Source: Spirodela intermedia
Lineage: Eukaryota > Streptophyta > Magnoliopsida > Alismatales > Araceae
Assembly: GCA_902729315.2 (NCBI GenBank)
Contig: LR746268.1
Span: 8,043,501 to 8,107,500, forward strand
DNA: 64,000 nt
Direction of reading: 5' to 3'
Positions 1 to 11,639 of the stretch are shown one piece after another. The position numbers and the translations under genes were made by a program. Positions within the stretch are counted from its first letter, which is position 1. Every line of letters starts with the position of its first letter. Under the pieces are notes generated by a model. It was not told where the DNA came from and searched no databases. It was given only the letters and a program-made list of their open reading frames with translations.

Positions 1-3000
1 TAACACTACATTCTAAGATTTTTATGGATGCCCATTTTACATGTCATTTTAATTGTAGATTGTGTGCTTCAAAAACTTTTCATTTAATTAAAATTGAATG
101 TACGATTTTTATGAATTTTATGATTTGTTCACAATTGTAACCCTTTTGATTTTGTTTTTGGATTTAATATCTTTTCATTCATTTATGAGATAATCAAGTA
201 AATTAAGAAACATTTTCATACAAGATGTCAATTCTAAAGTGTAAAACGTTCCCTAGTAAATAGACATTTCATTAAAGGGCAAATCATACAACATCTTAAT
301 AGGTAGAGGCTGCCATTGTGTTAATTTTTGGAGCCTTTGTAATTTGAATAATGAAAAAATATCTAGAAGGAAAAATAAAATTTTACTCTTCAGAAATTAT
401 TCTAAAAGATAAGAAAGGTATCAAGAGAACATTTTCCTAACCATTAGAAAAGTTTCATGTGACTTTGGGATTGAATGAATGACTCAAAGTGTCTCTTTAT
501 GTTTGTTGGAAGTGAGTTGACTAATTAATTAGAGGGTATTTGACACTTAATGAGAAAGAAACAACAAAAGGATAATGCGGTAATAATTTCAATGATCAAT
601 GATAGCTTATCCATTGGGTTTATAAAGTTCAACTCCTTTGAAAGACTAGAGTTGACTCACTTGGTGTGAGAAATGAAAAAGTATTAGTGAGTTAACTCAT
701 GAAGAAATATTTTTTCTTCTTATTTAAGGAAGATAGTCAACTCATCTAATTGGAAGAGATTTGATCTAAATTATCGCAAAAGTAAACCTGTCAATTAATC
801 TAGAAAGAACAAGCATGAGTTGAAGAAAACATATTCAATGGTAAAATGATAATTTTTCATTCAAAAATACTCAAACATCTTTGTGACCCTTGAAAATGTT
901 TGATTATATTGCAAATCCTCATATAATTTTTCGATTTTTTATACTTTTTATAGGTTTTTTTTAAAAAATGAAATTCCCTCACCCTAGTAAGTGAGACACT
1001 ATTGGTGACTCATATGCAAATATGCAAGTTAGAAGAGCAACACTACAAGACTAAATAAGAAAAATAAAAAAAGCAACACTACTCCTAAACTAGCCTTTTG
1101 AGTGCACTTTAACCACTTGGTTAATGGATTTAAGACTCCAAATGCTTTGATGATTATGATGATAGATAAAAGAGTTGTTGGATAGGATTTTTGATTGTGG
1201 AATTAAGTACTGATTGCTAAGGAGGAAAGTCCGATGAAATCTAAAGTCAACACAAAGGGTAAAACTAGTAATTTTATATTCTTATGACCCTTGAAATTTC
1301 TTGAGATGATTGCTTATGCTCTAAAATGATTTATGCAATTGACTAAGTATTTTTATAGATTTTTACCTACATATTTTATAATGTCCTAATTTAGGTGTTA
1401 ACCCAAGGCAACATAAGATGATTGTTGGGGCATGACAAAAAATGACCAAAATGAATTATTTGTTGGACATGTTGTTTTCACAAAATGATATGATTTAGAT
1501 TATCAAAACTAGCATTTAAAAAGAAAGAAAAATCAAAGAAAAATCATGAACATAAAACAGAACACTATGTTAAAAGGATCTATGGAAAATTAAGATCAAG
1601 GGTTGATGCAAATGCAAAGCAATTAAGGGTGAAACTAGATCATCACCATGAAGCTTTTGTAGTGAGAAATCAGAAGACTGAAGTCTTCACGAAGCCTTTA
1701 ATTGAACTCTGAATGATAAAACATTCTATTTTGTATTTCAAGAATGCTTGAACGCAAGCTTCATATATCTTTAACTTAGATGAGATTAGTTGATGCTATA
1801 TTGTTTAGCCTTCCATCATTATGAATTTCAAAAAGAAGGTTACATCTTCTTTACTTGGCCCCTTGTATATGTGAATATGGAAGAGAGAAGTGGGTCTCCT
1901 TAAACCCTAAAGTCATGAATTAATTTCCTCTTATAAAGTTGTGAATTTAGAAGATTATTTCTTAGTGATGTCTTGAATTCACTAGAACTATTAAATCCAA
2001 TGGAAGTGACTGAAGCCTTAATAATTTAGTGTATATTTTACTATGGATGTAATAGAATTCAAGAAATCGAAAACATACATAATACTCGGAGAGTGTAATA
2101 TGTCAAGTGAGCGAACCACCATAAAAATAGTGCATGAAATGCTCATTATGATGTGTAGATTAAAATAACCAAAATAAAAATAAAATTAGAGTAACACAAA
2201 TTCACATCCCCTTCTTAGCAATGCATTGTCATTAAAATCCAACATTAGTGACCAATTTTGCTATTTATTTTTTAAAAAAACAAAGAAGTTTACTAATAGG
2301 TTAGAACCAACAAAAATCCTTTGGTTAGAAAGGACAAGATCAACATCTACAAGAGCAATAGATTTCCACCCTACATAACCTATAAGCAATCAACAATGAG
2401 AAAAATCATGGATCATCAACTTTTACTGAGATTATGAGTAATTATTTCATAATTTAAAATATAATATTATTGAATTAGGATTGCTTTCAAATATATATGA
2501 ATCTTATAATTGAGATTTTTAATTTAAAAATAAATATTGTATGCCTAAATCATTTATTAGTTATAGAACTCAAATCTTGTTAGTTATAAGAATTATTCAT
2601 TATGACATCTAGCTGCAAAAGATGTAGGGTAGGTATTGGAACGTTACTTTGAATTTGTGTGATTCTGATTTTTATGAAATATTTCCACCTCGACTTTAAA
2701 AATATTTAAAATTTAGAGTATCATACCTTAAATGATGTAAATTTGTATCTTTAACATGATATATCAAAGATTATTTAGTTGGTATTTATTATACTTTAAT
2801 GATGCTTCAAATGCACATATGCATTGTGAACATAAATCCATTAAAGATCTCATTAGAAAATTATGTCCAATCATATAGTAGGGAGATCTCCTCATGGGCA
2901 ATCGATCATTGATGAGGATGTGAGTCGTTGATTGGCATGACTCTTTTCATCGACCTAGTGAAATAAATTTTCAGTAATTAGAATCTTAGGTCAAAGTTTA

Positions 3001-4400
3001 GTCAAAGTATATGGTCCATGCACATGCTTACTCTAGGTCTTCATTGGGATCTCTACTTACACTAGCATGATGATCAACACAACCTGCGTTGGAGCTACGA
3101 AGTTAGACGGATCATGTTAAGTGATGGAGAGAGAGAGAGAGACCCAATTTGATGCTCGTAAATAAGATTGGTCAAATATAGGTAGACTGTAGAGACTACG
3201 AAGGCTTATATACGATTTAAATGTAACGGCAGCTTGTTCGTCCTTCCTCGATGGGCCTTGTTTTAGGTCAATGCATACAGGTCCTTGCTATAAAGGGCCA
3301 CCCTAAATGGCAGAATGCCGTTCACATGGGTCAACGCTGTGAGGGTTCAGAGAGGTTCGAAGGGGTCAATGCAGTGGGTATTGGACCATGACTACGTTTT
3401 GGGCCTTGGTGACTTTTAATAGGGAGGGGCCACGTCACGTGAGGCTACCTATACTGGCCTTGGGACTTACTGTTTGGCAAGTGACTCGTGGGAACGCGCC
3501 AGACCGTCTCCACGTCCACTGCTAGAAGCGCTGAATTTTGCCTGGTCCCCCAACCGCGACTGGTCGACGATGTGGTTGGCGTGCTCCGAAGTGAAACTTC
3601 ATTACCGTTGTCCCATACCTTGGATTGTTGACAGTGGTGCCCATTGACCCAGAGCCAGAGTTGCGGAATGACTGTTTCCCTAGGTTTGACAATAATGTTC
3701 ACTGATTCGACCGTAATGCTGGTGGGTACGAATGGTCTGGTCTGTGAAAGTCTGTCTCAGATTCGAGAACCTTCTACATGGTATTGACCCCCTTGGAATG
3801 GGACTAGGAAAAAAGGCGAGATTGAGTGAAACTTAAAGAGAGACTTCATGGTACTTCGTGGGCTTGGTAGAGAGATAAATGAGAGGTCAACTGAAGCGAC
3901 TAAGGGCGTCAGTGTGACGATGAAGACGGAGTTATAAGCTTCTACGTCTCCCCTCCCAACGTCTCGTTAGATTTCTCTGACCAAAATAGGTCCCTGGGGT
4001 AAGATTTTTCATTCTGAAAGTCAAAGTCTGAAAAATGAGGCCGTCCGTCCGGTTTAATCGGCTTCAGGTTGATGTAGACCACATGGGTGGGGACCACTCG
4101 GGGACAATGGCACGTTTCCTTGACCGGAAGTTTCCCCGGGGGACTAAATGGGACTGAACCGATACCCCGGCGTGCTTGCCGCGGGGCACCGGATCCAAAG
4201 TCTGCTGGAGCCTATAGAGCGATTGTGGGAGTGCGTTTTAACTGTTCCTCCACCCAGTCTGGGTATCATGATCTGCCGCGTGGAAGAGCAACCGTGTGAC
4301 TGACCACCTTTGTTGGTGAGCAGGCGGACACGTTAAGTTATTAGAGCCGGAGAGAACATCGGGATGAAACAAGCTGCAAACTGAACTGCTGCCAGAGGAC
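1..4400. other. AT-rich intergenic region, no gene seen
   Basis: The first 3 kb is strongly AT-rich with no long open frame; composition becomes more GC-rich after about 3.2 kb. Short open frames at 3445-3702 and 4087-4549 resemble no family I know. Around 2040-2150 there is a motif pair (GGATGTAA, then GCGAACCACCATAAAA) reminiscent of the R/U5 end of a copia LTR, but no flanking element is visible. A short GA tract lies at 3127-3142. Confidence 0.6.
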
Positions 4401-4639
4401 GGTCGAAGCAAACGAGAAGACCCAGAAACCTTCGACAAAGAGTTTGAGCTCTTGACCGCAGATCTGCGTTCAACGGACACGTCACAGAACCTAACCCCTT
4501 TTGTCGACGCGCAGCAATTCTGACTCCGATGCTTCCTCCCGCGTGTCAAGGCCCGCCCACGCCTCAGCTGCCGCCCCTTTTGTCTCTAGACGGCGGCGAA
4601 GACACGAAAGACCACCGTCCAGCGGAGGCGGCTACATTC

Positions 4640-4646
4640 TATATCA
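4640..4646 (+). promoter_or_regulatory. possible TATA element of the U-box gene
   Basis: TATATCA lies about 280 bp before the chosen ATG (4926) and is followed by a CT/GA-rich stretch that would suit a plant 5' UTR. The match is weak and there is no transcript evidence. Confidence 0.25.
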
Positions 4647-4925
4647 CTTGCTTCACCGAGTCAGTTTCCTCCGGAGAGAGAGAGATGAATTTCCTACAGT
4701 AACTATGGAATTTTCCTCGTCTGCCGTTTAAAGCTCTCTTCTGCTCGCCAAACCCATAAATGCCCAAACCAGTGGTGGGGGTTCTCCGGTCTCCAGATTC
4801 TCCTCCTCCTCCTCCCTCCCCAAGTTCATCACTGAATTTCGATTCTCAGACAGCGAGGCTGCAAGAAAAGATCAGAGTCCGGCAACCGTTCCTTGCCAGG
4901 GTCATCTTCTTCGGTCTTCCCTTCC

Positions 4926-6152
4926 ATGGATGCGGACGGGGTTGAAGTCCCCAGGTACTTCGTCTGCCCCATCTCCCTCCAGATCATGAAGGATCCGGTG
5001 ACAGTCGCTACCGGTATCACCTACGACCGGGAGAGCATCGAGCGGTGGCTCTTCGTCGACAACAACTTGACCTGCCCCCTCACGAACCAGCCCCTGGCGA
5101 GGGAATCCGAGCTTACGCCGAACCACACCCTCCGCCGCCTCATCCAGGCCTGGTGTATGGCCAACGCCTCTCAGGGTGTGGACAGGATCCCCACCCCTCG
5201 AGCCCCCGTCAGCAAGTCCAGCATCCACAAGCTCCTCCAGGACCTCTCCGTCCCAAAGCTGGAATCAAATACCCTCCGCTTGCTCTCCACGCTCGCCTCC
5301 GATAGCGAGAGCAACCGGCGGTCCATGGTGCAGGCAGGAGTTCCCAAGTCCATGGTCTCCACCATCGTCGATTCCCACAGAAGAAACCGACCCGATCGCG
5401 TGGAGGAAGCCCTCGCGGTTCTAATTGCGCTGAAAGCCTCACCGGAGGAGCTAAAGCCGCTCATTGGCGACAACCACGACCTCATTGAATCCTTGACGTG
5501 GGCATTGAAACACGCGTCTTCCGACAGCAGTACTAACGGGCCGAGAAGTCATGCGATCGTCTTCTTGAAGTGCGCACTCGAGGTGGCGAATCCGACCTTG
5601 GGGGAGAGGTTGAAATCGGATTTCTTCATGGAGGTCGTCTCAGTTTTGAAAGCACGGTCATCTCCGCAGACAATCAAGGCGGCGCTGCAGGTGCTGCTGG
5701 ACGCCTGCCCAATGGGGACGAACAGGAGTAAGATCGTCGAGGCAGGAGCCGTCGCTGAGCTTATCGAGCTCGAGCTGACGGCTCCCGATAAGAGAACGAG
5801 CGAGCTCGTATTGGGCGTTCTGGATCACCTATGCAACTGCGCCGACGGGAGGGCAGAGCTGGTGGGCCACGCCGCCGGTATAGCCGTGGTGGCGAAGAGG
5901 ATACTGAGGGTCTCCCCGGCAGCTGATGACCGGGCGGTGAGGATTCTGTCCTCGGTGTGCAAGTTCTCGGCGACGAACGAGTTGCTACAGGAGATGTTGA
6001 AGGTGGGGGCGGTGTCGAAACTGTGCCTGGTGTTGCAAGCGGACTGCTCGACGACCGTCAAGGAGAAGGCACGATGGGTTCTCAGGTCCCATTCAGAGGC
6101 GTGGAGAAATTCCCCTTGTATTGCGACTTATTTGATCACCAGATACCCTTAA
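4926..6152 (+). CDS. U-box/ARM E3 ubiquitin ligase, PUB22/23-type
   Basis: Intronless gene for a 408-residue plant U-box E3 ligase, which transfers ubiquitin from an E2 to target proteins. The U-box spans residues about 8-80: FVCPISLQIMKDPV at 12-25, GITYDRESIERWL at 30-42, CPLTNQPL at 50-57 and LTPNHTLRRLIQAWC at 63-77. The remainder is helical, Leu/Ala-rich and fits the ARM-repeat region; the C-terminus (SEAWRNSPCI) matches the usual end of PUB22/23/24-like proteins. The ATG at 4926 is chosen because the protein then starts just before the U-box, as in that subfamily; the frame is open further upstream but only from a non-ATG codon. PUB22/23/24 restrain pattern-triggered immunity and stress responses in Arabidopsis; that role is inferred here from family only. 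No break is visible. Confidence 0.93.
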   Translation: MDADGVEVPRYFVCPISLQIMKDPVTVATGITYDRESIERWLFVDNNLTCPLTNQPLARESELTPNHTLRRLIQAWCMANASQGVDRIPTPRAPVSKSSIHKLLQDLSVPKLESNTLRLLSTLASDSESNRRSMVQAGVPKSMVSTIVDSHRRNRPDRVEEALAVLIALKASPEELKPLIGDNHDLIESLTWALKHASSDSSTNGPRSHAIVFLKCALEVANPTLGERLKSDFFMEVVSVLKARSSPQTIKAALQVLLDACPMGTNRSKIVEAGAVAELIELELTAPDKRTSELVLGVLDHLCNCADGRAELVGHAAGIAVVAKRILRVSPAADDRAVRILSSVCKFSATNELLQEMLKVGAVSKLCLVLQADCSTTVKEKARWVLRSHSEAWRNSPCIATYLITRYP

Positions 6153-7300
6153 TTTTGGAATTTACTGGACAAAACTTCATTCTTTTATGTTGCTTCTTCC
6201 CGCGGTTCTGCTCTCCGAAGGGAACTAACGACGCGAGCATCGGGTACAAGGTAGCGATGGTGAGGAGGTCGCAGCTGGTGTTCTCAGCTGGGGAGGTCGC
6301 AGCTGGTGTTCTTTGTTCCGAAGGTTTGACGGATCAACCCCAGGACATTTCCCTTGCGATACTCTGACTGAGGAGTGACTACCGACGAAAATCAAGTCTT
6401 GGTATCACAATTCTGTCGCCTCGCTTTTAATTAATTAAGACGCGAAAATTCCAATTTGATTCGGTATTTGCTAATGTCCGTATTCTCAACTAGAGACGAA
6501 CGCTGTAGGCCTGCGTTTCAAAGTCTAAGCTCACAGGAAGGAGCCAACGGGTTCTTCTTCCTCAAACTGTTCAAACATCGAAGCGAAGACTAATAAGCTG
6601 CCGGAGGAATGCACATTGTTTTAGAGCATAGGATAAGGAACCGCATCGACAGAAGACTCCTGCATGTAGATTTCTGGGTGAGTGCAGTCTAAAGCAGAGC
6701 CAGACTCTATCTCTGTTAGATCAACAACATGGGGAGACCCACCCGTGGAGCCCTGCGGAGGCTGCGGCGGTGTGGCCCTGTTTCCTCTGGATCTCGCCGG
6801 CGATGCATCGGCGGGGGAATCCCGGATCCCCCGCCCCGTCGCCGAGGAGCCGCACGATTCCTGGGGCTAGATGAGGCGGCTCTTTGGTCCAATGTCGGCG
6901 AGCTTGTCTGGCAGAAAGAAACGTTTGACCATAGGAGGCCCTAAACAACGGCTTGACTAAAAAGGTCAAAAAGAGGAAGCGGTCAACAGGACACCGCCAT
7001 CCAGGCTGTCAGAATGGGCCCAAATCGAAGCAGCGAAAAACTGGGCCCTTTTTTGTTCTTTGAAGTGTGGTACACGGGTCCCCCTTCCCCCAGCGGCGAG
7101 ATCACTGACCGGGCCATTTGGGCCCAGGACGTTGACAGGGGAAACGGCTAGACGGTCCATTAATAGGGATCGGAGCGAACTTCTGACAGGGGAAACGGCC
7201 ACAAGTTGGGTCTTTTCTCCCCTTAGCTTGGTGGGTCAGGGAGAAGGGAGGCCAGGGAGATGGTGGCAGCTGCTGGGAGTGAGGGCCGGTATAGGACTAC
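6153..7300. other. intergenic, no gene recognised
   Basis: Downstream of the U-box gene there is no recognisable coding sequence. Two near-identical short segments (GACAGGGGAAACGGC at about 7135 and 7184) and several GGTCAA/TTGACC motifs occur. Short open frames at 6682-6969 have no family resemblance. Confidence 0.5.
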
Positions 7301-7307
7301 CCAGAGC

Positions 7308-7463
7308 CTGGCGGCAACAGGCTGGATTGGAAGAGATAGGAAATCAATGGCAGTCCGCGCTGGCGGCGCTGGGCCGGATTTGGTAGAGAAGGGGATTCAC
7401 GGGCAGTCCGCGCTGGCGGCACTAGGGTAGTTCGGCAGAGATGGGCCTTCAATGGAGGTTAGT
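7308..7463 (+). repeat. about three diverged ~53-bp tandem units
   Basis: The 8-mer CTGGCGGC recurs at 7308, 7360 and 7413, and each copy is followed by a related segment (GGxxGGATT or GTAGTT, then GGxAGAGA, then TTCAxGG). CAGTCCGCG ends two of the three units, at 7351 and 7404. The period is 52-53 bp. No gene is associated. Confidence 0.6.
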
Positions 7464-7464
7464 A

Positions 7465-7656
7465 CTAGTGATGAATGGTAGAGGAAGGATGGTTTTGGGC
7501 TCCGGTGATATAAGAATTCCCCATAACGTGGATAGTAGGCAGCGGATCGGACGGGGAGGAGAAAGGCATAGCATCATATGGATTATGAGATTCGAACATT
7601 ACCAGCAAAGTCAGCAGGAGAAGGAGTGCCCATTTTACAAGGATCAAAAACAGCAT
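7465..7656 (-). CDS. candidate small secreted peptide (very tentative)
   Basis: A 63-residue open frame starts with ATG and has a strongly hydrophobic N-terminus (KWALLLLLTLLVM at residues 8-20) that would serve as a signal peptide, followed by a short polar tail ending in a His-rich segment. I do not recognise a CLE, CEP, PSK, RGF or IDA motif in the tail, and codon use gives no strong sign of selection. It may equally be a chance frame in intergenic DNA. Confidence 0.2.
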   Translation of the reverse strand: MLFLILVKWALLLLLTLLVMFESHNPYDAMPFSSPSDPLPTIHVMGNSYITGAQNHPSSTIHH

Positions 7657-7949
7657 TACTAGTATTCGTATAATCGATCGTCCCTAAATTCACTTGAAAA
7701 AGATTAACATTTGGGGTCTAAGCGATCTCTGGCGATGAATCAACAATTCGAAGTGCTGGTATACGAGTGGGAACAAGCTCAGTTCAAAAACGGCCCCGGA
7801 AGGAGGTGCACACCCATGATGGAGCATATCATGTTCCAATTGAACACTTTCCATTTTTTCTTATGATCAAACCATGCATTTAGTATCATAAAATGATAGA
7901 TTATGCCCAATTAGAAATCTCGATGCTTGCTCTCCAAATTACGGCGAAT

Positions 7950-8015
7950 CTACTTTTGCTTTAGAAAGGGCTGATGAGTTTAAGGTTTTCTACGTAGGTT
8001 CGAATCCTGCCTCTC
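7950..8015 (+). other. tRNA-like relic (A-box/B-box pair)
   Basis: GGCTGATGAGTTTAAGG is followed about 12 bp later by GGTTCGAATCC, a perfect RNA polymerase III B-box / T-loop motif. The spacing is too short for a full tRNA and no anticodon arm can be drawn, so this is a truncated tRNA pseudogene, a tRNA-derived SINE head or organellar-derived DNA rather than a working tRNA gene. Confidence 0.3.
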
Positions 8016-8310
8016 TGTTTGCGGTCAATCGACCCGAGAAAGCAGTTGGAACGATTAGGGATGCTGCTGTTGCTGCAGCTAACTCAAATAAAGAACTGAG
8101 CGGGGTATCCCTTCTCGGGTCCGTTGTAATCATAGTACAGCATCTCTTCCTTGGATATATCTCGGCATATGATCGGTAGGACAGGGCACTCGTCTTCCAT
8201 ATCTGTTGGCTGGTCAAACAAGTTGGGCCGTTCCCTATTTCTAGGAAATGGCCAAAGAGTGAGGGGGGAAGTCCCAATAGACTCTGTGAATGTGTGTGTC
8301 TGTCTGCCTG

Positions 8311-8352
8311 TCTCTCTATCTCTCTCTCTCTCTCTCTCGCTCTCTCGCTCTC
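8311..8352 (+). repeat. CT microsatellite
   Basis: An almost pure CT run preceded by a TG/TC-rich stretch. Confidence 0.9.
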
Positions 8353-8579
8353 ATATTTTAGCATCATTTATAACCAATTGTCTCCATATTTTTGTTTTAG
8401 TTCCTTGGCTACATTGAAACTTACTAGGTAACACGTTTTGTGATGCATGTTATACCGAGGATATTCGCACCATTCAATTATCAAAACATTTAATATCAGA
8501 CGAATATTTGTATTGCTTTATTAATTATGCTGCTATAAATACATCAACAAAAAAATAAGATTGTAAATTCAATGATGAA

Positions 8580-11470
8580 TATTAATACTACGATGACATT
8601 GATTTTGATTTATGACAGAAGAGAATGAATGTTAATACAATAAGGGCTTCATCAGGTTTTTATAGAAAAGAGAAATTAGAAAATTTGAGTAATGATGATT
8701 AAGATGAATTAGATTCAAAAGCAATTAGTGCAATTAAGTTATGCCTAGCTGCTGAGGTAATGTACAACATTTCTGAAGTAGATATTACCAATGATTTGTG
8801 AAAAAAAATATAAGTGCTATACATGTAAAATCCTCTTTCCAATATGTTATATTTCAAAAATTAATTATATTGTTCGGACATGTGATGGGGAGATTTGTTG
8901 AAGCATATGAACGCTTTCAATAAGTTCACCTCACTGGTTTGTGGTTTGGAGGATGTAGAATAAAAAGATCAAACTATTATTATTCTCTCATAATTGCCTT
9001 AATCTGATAGCCACTTGGTGACTATCATCTAATACAATAAAGATATTTTGAAGATGGAGGGTGTCTAAAATTAGTCAAGAAATAAATGTCACATAGGTGT
9101 TGAAAGTTTAATAGGAAAGAGTTTGGTCAATGACGAGGATGCTAGAAGACAAAGGCAAAAACAAAAATGTAAATAATAAATCTTTCTACTACAACAAAGA
9201 AGGTCATTGGGAAGAAAATTTCTCAAGCTTCAAGAGAAGTTCAAGGCAAAAGGGCAAAAAACAAACCATGGAAACTAGCTATACCTTTCAAGTTCTAACT
9301 ATCTCATCATATATAGATCACTCTAACAAGTATTTTTTACTCTAGATGATCTTAACATTTGTGTTTTGAAGATGATGATGTTATCTTGTCATGTCACACT
9401 AACCTTAGTCATTTTATGTGAGGGAGATGTTACATTATATAATAAAACTTATTCAAGGATATAAAATTTAAAAAACTTGATTTCCATAAATCAAAGTGTT
9501 CCTTGCAACTTTACAAGATTAAGAAAATTAACAATATTCTTAGTATATGTATTTACATATTTCATATGAAGTAGTTTGAAATTTTGTTATTTTTATTGAT
9601 GAATTTATAGAGAAATTATGGGTTTATTTTTCAAAACAGAAGTCAAAGGTGATTGACACAATTAGACATTAGAAAGCTGAAGTTAAAAATAAAAAACAAA
9701 ACATATTAAATTATGAGTACAATAATGGTGTTGATTATAGCTCAAAAGAGTTTTAAATTTTTTTGTTTGAAAAGGAGAATAATTTGTATTTTTCGGTTCT
9801 CACACACCACACAACAAAACAAAATATCAAGAAGGATGAATAAGATATAATGGAGGAAGTATGCAGCATGAAAAACACATTGATTTTTAAGTAATTTTGG
9901 ACCAAGACAGTTAACACAATGTGTTATTTGGTGAATTGATTAACTTTTACGTTGTTAGAACTCAAGATATCATTAGATGTTTGGGCTAGTATACTAATAT
10001 ATTATGCTAATCTGAGTAATTTATGACGTCCTACATATGTCTTAGTATAAATGTGACATTTAATAAAGCATCAATGTTGAAAATTATAATGTATGATTTC
10101 TAATGACACTACATGTCATACTTATGCCTTATTTTAAATGTGACGTATGATGAAGTATTAATGTTGAAATTTTCAATGTATTTCTTCTAATGATATTAAT
10201 ACTAATAGTTTGATTAAGGTGTAGTTCAATGAAGAGACAAAGTTAGCAGCAATTTTGACAATATTTTAGTACGATTTGCTAATATAATGGCTTATGTTTT
10301 GATTTATACTTATATTGTGAACCTTATGGATTTGTCAAGCCTCCCAAAGAAAAGAAAGCATTCAATTGTAAGTGGGTGCCTAAGAAAAAAAGCTTCTTTC
10401 TACATGTGAACCACATTAATAGAAAATTCGTCATGTAGTAAAGTGATCTGAAAAATAAATGTTATTGATTTCAATCAGATTTTCTCATAAGCAATGAAAC
10501 ACTATTTGCTAAGAATTATGTTTACTATAGTAGTTATCTGTCATTTAGAAGTAAAGCAGCTTCCTGTTTCATTATATTTTTCATGTAAATTTCAATGAAG
10601 TGATCTACATGTTATAGCCATATACCATAAAACATTTTTGTGCTGTCAACTTTAGAGGTTGAATACATTATTTAATTGGGGCTACAAAGAAGAATTTTTG
10701 TTTAAAGATGTGATAAATAAAATTTTCATTATTCATGTTTGACTAAACAAACTTCATAAATTTGTTTTAAATAGTGACATCTAGTTTGTGAAAGTGACTA
10801 CTAAAATAATATTGTGGATAAGATGACCGTGTCTCTATTCATAGCTAAGTTTCAGGACTACCTCAACTAATTTGACCAAATAAAATATGAGGAATTTTGT
10901 AGAGAAGTGAGGATAGTCATACTTATAAATAATATTTCTTTAATATCTGAAATAAATTACTTGACCACAAAGGTAGAGCATATTGTTTTTGACAGGTCAA
11001 ACTTGTTGGGAAATTCCCTATATTTTGGCAATGGATAGAGAGAGTAAGTGTCATAAATGACTATCATCTATTTTATCTCTCTCATCTCTGTGTATCTACC
11101 TCTTGTTCCTCTTCTATTAAAAGCGGAGGGGCATGGGGAAGAGGCGAGGGAGTGTGAGAATGCAGGAAAATAGGAGATGTCATAAGAAAAGAAGTTAAGG
11201 GCTTCCCAATTCCTCCACCTTTTGGGTCTCCCTCCCTCTCTGTTTCTTATTTAACCTCACTTAGAATCGAGAGATTTATTCTTTGGCACATCATCTCTAA
11301 TCAACCTTATGCTGGGAAAGAGATGTAGTCGTCTTGTTAGATTTTGTTTATGTTTGTTCTTCTAATTAAATAAACATATTTAGCTCTTTCCATGGATGTA
11401 GGAGTAATTGCCAAAATCACGCCAATCTAGATGCATAATTTCTTTGCACTTTTTGACTTTTTTAAATATT
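8580..11470 (+). mobile_element. decayed Ty1/copia retrotransposon
   Basis: Pieces of a copia polyprotein appear in the right order on the + strand, broken by many stops and shifts. Gag (UBN2-like) is at about 8640-9130, with segments such as AIKLCLAAEVMYN, a KHMNAFNKF-like piece and a SDSHLVT-like piece. A degenerate zinc knuckle is at 9180-9235 (YYNKEGHWEEN, with the cysteines replaced). Reverse transcriptase remnants are at about 10330-10620 (KWVPKKK, then CHLEVKQL), and an RNase H remnant at about 10640-10720 (LSTLEVEYI). A purine-rich stretch at 10966-10980 resembles the polypurine tract before a copia 3' LTR. The sequence that follows ends with GGATGTAGGAGTAATTGCC near 11395, typical of copia R/U5. 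Protease, integrase and the 5' LTR were not recognised. It cannot encode a functional polyprotein. Confidence 0.75.
10031..10196 (+). repeat. two diverged ~80-bp direct repeats, period 87 bp
   Basis: Segments beginning near 10031 and 10117 share ATGTGAC, AATGTTGAAA, TTCTAATGA and the spacing between them; ATGTGAC recurs at 10051 and 10138. They lie inside the copia relic. Confidence 0.6.
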
Positions 11471-11639
11471 TTCATCTCTATTTTTTTGTCTTGATTCTTT
11501 GGAAACGTCCATACTTGGTGAGTGGTACGATGGGCATCCACATCTTCACCGTTTTAAAACCCTGACTTCCTCCAACAAATAAAATTATGTCAGACTTTGC
11601 AAGATAGAATCGACAATCGAAGAACGAAAAAAAAATGTA

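Noticed and set aside
4893-4925. Upstream extension of the U-box protein
   Set aside because: The longer frame begins at TTG, not ATG; the ATG at 4926 fits the family N-terminus.
8617-8640. miR156-like string (TGACAGAAGAGA...)
   Set aside because: Only the first 12-13 bases match, it lies in the copia gag relic and no hairpin partner was seen.
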